Origin: Bacteroidota bacterium | Lineage (GTDB): Bacteria; Bacteroidota; Bacteroidia; Chitinophagales; Chitinophagaceae | NCBI GenBank assembly: GCA_023391315.1 | Contig: JAEWBD010000467.1 | Coordinates: 1 to 8,759 of the forward strand | DNA length: 8,759 nt | Direction of reading: 5' to 3' | In this document: positions 5,378 through 8,759 of the stretch, piece after piece | Position numbering within the stretch: position 1 is the first letter of the stretch | How the letters are laid out: every line of letters begins with the position of its first letter | The notes under the pieces: model-generated | What the model was told of the DNA's origin: nothing | The model's database searches: none | What the model saw: the letters and a program-made list of their open reading frames with translations, nothing else | Position numbers and translations under genes: made by a program

Positions 5378-6118
5378 CTATAACTGTTTGATTTTGATAT
5401 TTCTAAAACAAACGCCGCTGGATTCAACGCTGCTGTGTGACGATTGCAACCCTATATGCCCTGTTTTGGAAGCGCCGTAACCGGGTGCATCTTTCCATTT
5501 TCCTGTGGCTTTTTCTTTTTTCCAGTCATCATTCCATAAGGTATAAGACACCACTTTTTTGCCATTCAGCCAATGTTCTACATTACCATTTTTTACAACA
5601 ATTTTTGTTGTATTCCATTCGCCGGGTTTATTGGCGGCTTTAATGGAAGGTGGCTGCATGGCATAGTTGGCACCGGTTTTTTGCCATTCTTCTATTTTTT
5701 CAGGAAAGTTATCATCATCTATTAACTGGTATTCAGGGCCGCTTAAAAATGTTTGGTCATAATTCTCTGTTACAAGATACAGGATGCCGCTGTTGCCTTG
5801 GGGAGATATTTTCCAGTCGATGCTCAGCTCAAAGTTTTTGTAAGTGCCATCAGTTATCAGGTCAGCATTGCCGTTATCTGCTGTAAAACTGCAAAGCATA
5901 CCATCCTGCGCTTTCCAGCCGCCCGGTTTATTTTTAAATGTTCTCCACCCGGTTAATGTGTTACCATCAAAAAGCAACTGCCATCCATCAGACTTTTCCT
6001 GCGGGGTTAATTCATTATTTGCTACTGTATCTTTTTGCACGGATAATGTATTGGCTTTAGCCTGTGTAAAAACCAAGCCAGAAAAAAGGCCAATGATTAA
6101 TAAGGTGAGTTTTTTCAT
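5378..6118 (-). CDS. Secreted DUF1080 (3-keto-disaccharide hydrolase family) protein
   Basis: The 246-residue protein has an N-terminal signal peptide with likely cleavage after AKA (20-22) and no lipobox, so it is periplasmic or secreted. It is a single concanavalin-like jelly-roll domain of the DUF1080 / PF06439 family. Hallmarks are GWQLLFDGNTLTGW (45-58), GNSGILYLV (108-116), EYQLIDD (129-135), GEWN followed by KIVVKNGNVEHWLNGKKV, and the closing TGHIGLQSSHSSVESSGVCFRNIKIKQL region, written here only by its ends (GHIGLQ, FRNIKI). Some family members hydrolyse 3-keto-glycosides, a step after oxidation at C3 of glucosides; no partner 3-oxidoreductase is visible in this window. Gene sizes and start (ATG 6118 with a complete signal peptide) are standard. 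Family certain; exact substrate unknown. Confidence 0.9.
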   Translation of the reverse strand: MKKLTLLIIGLFSGLVFTQAKANTLSVQKDTVANNELTPQEKSDGWQLLFDGNTLTGWRTFKNKPGGWKAQDGMLCSFTADNGNADLITDGTYKNFELSIDWKISPQGNSGILYLVTENYDQTFLSGPEYQLIDDDNFPEKIEEWQKTGANYAMQPPSIKAANKPGEWNTTKIVVKNGNVEHWLNGKKVVSYTLWNDDWKKEKATGKWKDAPGYGASKTGHIGLQSSHSSVESSGVCFRNIKIKQL

Positions 6119-6150
6119 GTTAAATATTTAAAGGATAATGATGCCGGGCC

Positions 6151-6184
6151 TAAAAGTAGTAATAAAGCAATAACACAGGCCAAA
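6151..6184 (-). promoter_or_regulatory. Candidate two-part promoter for the DUF1080 gene
   Basis: On the minus strand TTTG (6184-6181) is followed after 22 bases by TACTTTTA (6158-6151), which matches TAnnTTTG at seven of eight positions. The spacing falls within the 17-23 range of Bacteroidota sigma-A promoters. The predicted leader is about 25 nt to ATG 6118. It would make the DUF1080 gene independent of the upstream lipoprotein gene. Confidence 0.4.
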
Positions 6185-6203
6185 CAAACATTTCTTTTAT
6201 CAG

Positions 6204-7229
6204 CTAATGGCGGGCATACCATAAGCTTGCATAGGGATCGCTAAACAAAAATTGCTGAAAACGGCTTGAGAGTGAATCCTGGCCTTCATCATTGGCATGC
6301 AAGCCATCGCTGCTTAAAGTCTTTGTCCAATAAAAACCATCGGTTTTTCGGGGAAGCGAATCGGCCCACTGGTAAAACCCCCAGGTAATCATGGGTGCTA
6401 ATGGTTTTTCACCGGTATAATTCAGGCTATCGTTCCCATTAATCTGGTCTTCAATTGCCCATTTGCAGGCCCACCCAAAATAATAGGGTGAAGGCTCGGT
6501 ATTCCAGGCGGGGCCAATATTAAACGTTCTCGGCCTCCCTAAAACATACAAAACCTTTAAGTTTGGGAAAACTGCCTTCATTGTGCGCATGCAGGTTTCA
6601 ATTTTAAGTTTGATAAGATCAGGCCTTTCAGGAAATTTTCTTACTGTTACACTGTCGTCGGTTTCGAGGTACACTACCTGTACCTGGTTAGGAGTTGAAT
6701 TGTGCAACTTAATTATATCCAGCACATGCGTCCAATAGTCTGATGTGCTGTCGGCAATAATAAAAAGCGGCGCCCTGCCTGCAGGTTGATTGCCGTTCAT
6801 CATCTTAAGTCTCGGATTTACAGCGGGGTTATCTTTCGTTTTATCAATAAGCGCTGTCATATTTTTACCGCCGGTGCTCGCGCCTAGTGAAATAAATACA
6901 ATATAGCCATCGCTGGAAGGATTGCCGTTTTCATCCCTGGGAATGATAGCTTTACTGGCTTCCAGCAAATCCTGCGCATACTGGCCCGTTGGTTCATTCA
7001 AACCGTTAGGATATAATCCTCCCACATAACCCATATACAGGTTTTTGCCAAGATCATTTAAAGGGATAGATGAAGCTGTATCGTATGACATGCCGGGCAT
7101 TGTATCAGTTGGCACGCCGGATGTATCTTCGCCGCCGGGTTGGTTATTATCAATTATCCGGGGCTGATAATTTTTGTTGCAGGTTATAAATAGCAATAAT
7201 ATAATGAATACGGGTAGTATTGCTTTCAT
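6204..7229 (-). CDS. Predicted lipoprotein with SGNH/GDSL-hydrolase-like features
   Basis: The 341-residue product has a lipoprotein signal (hydrophobic 4-15, LFITC with Cys17), then a Pro/Gly/Asp/Thr-rich linker (about 27-56), and a folded domain from about 60. Two segments recall SGNH hydrolases: strand YIVFISLGASTGG (109-121), where S118 may be the nucleophile of block I (GAS rather than GDS), and SSDGLHANDEG (306-316), which fits the block V DxxH dyad as D308 and H311. Between them come IIADSTSDYWTHVLDIIKL and VQVVYLETDDSV, plausible central strands. The family deacylates carbohydrates, lipids or esters; lipidation would place this copy in the periplasm or on the surface. It precedes the DUF1080 gene by 85 bases. 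I cannot name a close family, and the SGNH assignment rests on two short motifs, so 'hypothetical lipoprotein' is the cautious reading. The coding sequence itself is secure. Confidence 0.72.
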   Translation of the reverse strand: MKAILPVFIILLLFITCNKNYQPRIIDNNQPGGEDTSGVPTDTMPGMSYDTASSIPLNDLGKNLYMGYVGGLYPNGLNEPTGQYAQDLLEASKAIIPRDENGNPSSDGYIVFISLGASTGGKNMTALIDKTKDNPAVNPRLKMMNGNQPAGRAPLFIIADSTSDYWTHVLDIIKLHNSTPNQVQVVYLETDDSVTVRKFPERPDLIKLKIETCMRTMKAVFPNLKVLYVLGRPRTFNIGPAWNTEPSPYYFGWACKWAIEDQINGNDSLNYTGEKPLAPMITWGFYQWADSLPRKTDGFYWTKTLSSDGLHANDEGQDSLSSRFQQFLFSDPYASLWYARH

Positions 7230-7273
7230 AGAGTATTTTTTGATTAAAAACGAGGCTGAAGATACAAAAAACC

Positions 7274-7281
7274 CGAAAGTA
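7274..7281 (-). promoter_or_regulatory. Weak -7-like element before the SGNH-like lipoprotein gene
   Basis: On the minus strand this reads TACTTTCG, seven of eight matches to TAnnTTTG, within the 58-base gap after rnc. The leader would be about 38 nt. No -33 box was found, and read-through from fabF-rnc is an equal possibility. Confidence 0.25.
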
Positions 7282-7287
7282 CCTGTT

Positions 7288-7989
7288 CTACAACCCCAGT
7301 TTCTCTATCGCTGCCTGGGCTGCCAACTGGCTGGCGTCTTTTTTATTATAACCTTTTCCCTGGGAAAGAGCATTACCATCCAGCACCACGGCAATGGTAA
7401 AAACACGCCTGTTGCCATCCAGTTTTTCATGTATAGTTTCAAACTCCAGTTTTTTGCCGTTTTTGCTGGCCCAGCCAATGAGCTTATTTTTAAGATTGAT
7501 ATCTATTTGCTCAAGGTCTTCTATAAAAACATAAGGTAAAATAATCTGGCGTATAATCCAGCGCTGGGTTTTTTTATAGCCTTTATCCAAGTAAACTGCC
7601 CCCACAAGGGCTTCGAGCGTGTTGCCAAAAATCTGGCTTCCTTTAAGAAAGTTGTCAAATTTATTATAAAGGGTAAGTTTTTTTATACCCATTTTAAGTG
7701 CAATATCATTTAACTGCTGCCGGTTTACCATCTTACTCCTCATTTCAGTAAGAAAGCCTTCACCTTTGTAAGGATAACGTTTAAAGAGATAGTCTGCAAC
7801 AACGGCGCTTAAAACAGCGTCGCCTAAAAATTCAAGCCTTTCGTTGTTTTCATCGGCATTTTCCTTTACAGAACGGTGGCTTAATGCTGTGTAGTACAAA
7901 AAATAGTTACCGGGCTTTATGCCAAGCACGTTTTTAAGCTGCTTTTCAAGGCGGCTTGTTTTGCTTGATTTAAACAAATATTGTATCAA
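7288..7989 (-). CDS. rnc: Ribonuclease III (TTG start)
   Basis: RNase III cleaves double-stranded RNA, including rRNA precursors, as a dimer in the cytoplasm. The product is 233 aa (E. coli 226 aa) with the catalytic domain about 10-150 and a C-terminal dsRNA-binding domain about 165-233 ending in the KKDASQLAAQAAIEKL helix. The signature NERLEFLGDAVL (49-60) supplies E53 and D57 (E. coli E41 and D45). The second cluster reads GNTLEALVGAVYLD (122-135): E126 matches the essential E117, but the position of E. coli D114 is N123. I recall Asn at this site in other Bacteroidota enzymes, so it is probably a lineage trait. The start is TTG 7989: the frame holds TAA (fabF stop), TAT, TTG, and the first in-frame Met is M83, inside the catalytic domain. 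A second TTG four codons later is an alternative. It is 3 bases after fabF, certainly the same operon. Confidence 0.95.
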   Translation of the reverse strand: MIQYLFKSSKTSRLEKQLKNVLGIKPGNYFLYYTALSHRSVKENADENNERLEFLGDAVLSAVVADYLFKRYPYKGEGFLTEMRSKMVNRQQLNDIALKMGIKKLTLYNKFDNFLKGSQIFGNTLEALVGAVYLDKGYKKTQRWIIRQIILPYVFIEDLEQIDINLKNKLIGWASKNGKKLEFETIHEKLDGNRRVFTIAVVLDGNALSQGKGYNKKDASQLAAQAAIEKLGL

Positions 7990-7992
7990 ATA

Positions 7993-8759
7993 TTACGGTA
8001 TATATTCTTTAAAAACAACGCAGGCGTTATGACCTCCAAAGCCAAAATTATTACTTAGAGCCGCCCTTATTTTTCTGCGTTGCGGCTTGTTAAAAGTAAA
8101 ATTTATATTGGTATCAAATTCAGGGTCGTCTGTAAAATGATTTATGGTTGGCGGTACGATACTTTCGTTTATGCTTTTTATGCAGGCAATGGCTTCAAGG
8201 GCGCCGGCTGCGCCAAGGCAATGCCCGGTCATAGATTTTGTTGAGCTGATGTTGATGCTTTTGATATATTCTCCAAAAACATTTTGTATGGCCTTTACTT
8301 CAGCAAGATCGCCGAGCGGCGTAGATGTGCCATGTGTATTTACATAGTCAATTTCAGATGGCGACATATCAGCATCATCCAATGTAGATATCATTACTTT
8401 TTTTGCACCCAACCCTTCGGGATGCGGTGCGGTAATGTGGTAGGCATCTGCAGAAGCGCCGCCCCCGGCCAATTCCGCATAAATTTTGGCGCCTCTTTTC
8501 AAGGCATGGTCCAGGCGTTCAAGCACGAGGATGCCTGCGCCTTCACCCATTACAAAGCCATTCCTGTCCTTATCATAGGGCCGGCTTGCGGTTTTAGGAT
8601 CATCGTTTCTTTCGCTGAGTGCTTTCATAGAGCTAAAACCGCCCAAGGCCGCTTCGCAAACACCCATTTCAGAACCGCCGCATAAGATGAAATCAGCTTT
8701 ATTCAGCCGTAAATGATATAAGCCCTCAACCATGGCGTTATTGCTAGACGCGCAGGCAC
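7993..8759 (-). CDS. fabF: Beta-ketoacyl-ACP synthase II (partial, 5' end outside window)
   Basis: FabF condenses malonyl-ACP with acyl-ACP in the elongation cycle of type II fatty acid synthesis in the cytoplasm. The frame is open to the right window edge; 254 residues are visible, roughly the C-terminal 60% of a normal 410-420 aa enzyme. The first complete codons give ACASSNNA, with the nucleophilic Cys at 8754-8752. HGTSTP follows with its His at 8334-8332, and STKSMTGH with Lys at 8238-8236 and His at 8223-8221. Counted from Cys, these lie 140, 172 and 177 residues on, exactly as E. coli FabF C163, H303, K335 and H340. Other family motifs are RPYDKDRNGFVMGEGAG and NNFGFGGHNA near the end. 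An in-frame ATG at 8733 is internal, not the start. It is followed after 3 bases by rnc; an acyl carrier protein gene is often found upstream in this cluster but lies outside the window. Confidence 0.97.
   Translation of the reverse strand, partial: ACASSNNAMVEGLYHLRLNKADFILCGGSEMGVCEAALGGFSSMKALSERNDDPKTASRPYDKDRNGFVMGEGAGILVLERLDHALKRGAKIYAELAGGGASADAYHITAPHPEGLGAKKVMISTLDDADMSPSEIDYVNTHGTSTPLGDLAEVKAIQNVFGEYIKSINISSTKSMTGHCLGAAGALEAIACIKSINESIVPPTINHFTDDPEFDTNINFTFNKPQRRKIRAALSNNFGFGGHNACVVFKEYIP

Noticed and set aside
8284..8685. Plus-strand open frame of 133 codons antisense to fabF
   Set aside because: It is Cys/His/Arg-rich with no known domain; fabF on the other strand has all its catalytic motifs, so this is an antisense by-product.
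1..8759. Defence system, mobile element, CRISPR array, tRNA or riboswitch
   Set aside because: I looked for repeats with regular spacing, transposase or integrase motifs, tRNA-like folds and long structured leaders on both strands. None was seen; gaps are short and genes are ordinary chromosomal families.

Overview
The window comes from a chromosome of the phylum Bacteroidota, probably a Chitinophagaceae-like member. The grounds are the AT-rich coding DNA, near-perfect TAnnTTTG promoter -7 elements with very short leaders, almost no Shine-Dalgarno sequences, and gene families typical of that phylum: DUF1080 (3-keto-disaccharide hydrolase) proteins, GH130 lipoproteins, and an ArsR regulator beside a persulfide-dioxygenase-like MBL protein. 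Coding density is high. Twelve genes are supported, eleven on the minus strand, and no stretch over 300 bases lacks a gene. No RNA gene, CRISPR array, insertion sequence or phage gene was seen.

In minus-strand reading order, from the right edge: (1) fabF (cut by the window edge at its catalytic cysteine) and rnc, a common bacterial housekeeping pair for fatty acid elongation and RNA processing. (2) A run of carbohydrate and cell-envelope genes: an SGNH-like lipoprotein, a secreted DUF1080 protein, a small free-standing CBM48 protein, a GH130 lipoprotein, and an aldose 1-epimerase one base after it. GH130 plus epimerase looks like a unit that releases mannose-type sugar and interconverts its anomers. 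(3) RidA, the only plus-strand gene, converges on and overlaps the epimerase gene by 14 bases. (4) Divergent from ridA, a degenerate 3-hydroxyacyl-CoA dehydrogenase-like gene followed closely by tsaB (tRNA t6A modification). (5) A cysteine-free ArsR-type regulator and an MBL-fold persulfide-dioxygenase-like gene that runs off the left edge, which look like a sulfide/persulfide detoxification module.

I did not find a clearly new multi-gene system. The points most worth a second look are the dehydrogenase homologue that lacks its NAD motif and two active-site residues, the cysteine-free regulator paired with a persulfide-type enzyme, the GH130 lipoprotein whose substitutions suggest hydrolysis rather than phosphorolysis, and two genes (tsaB and rnc) that need TTG starts and lie in frame just after the upstream stop codon.
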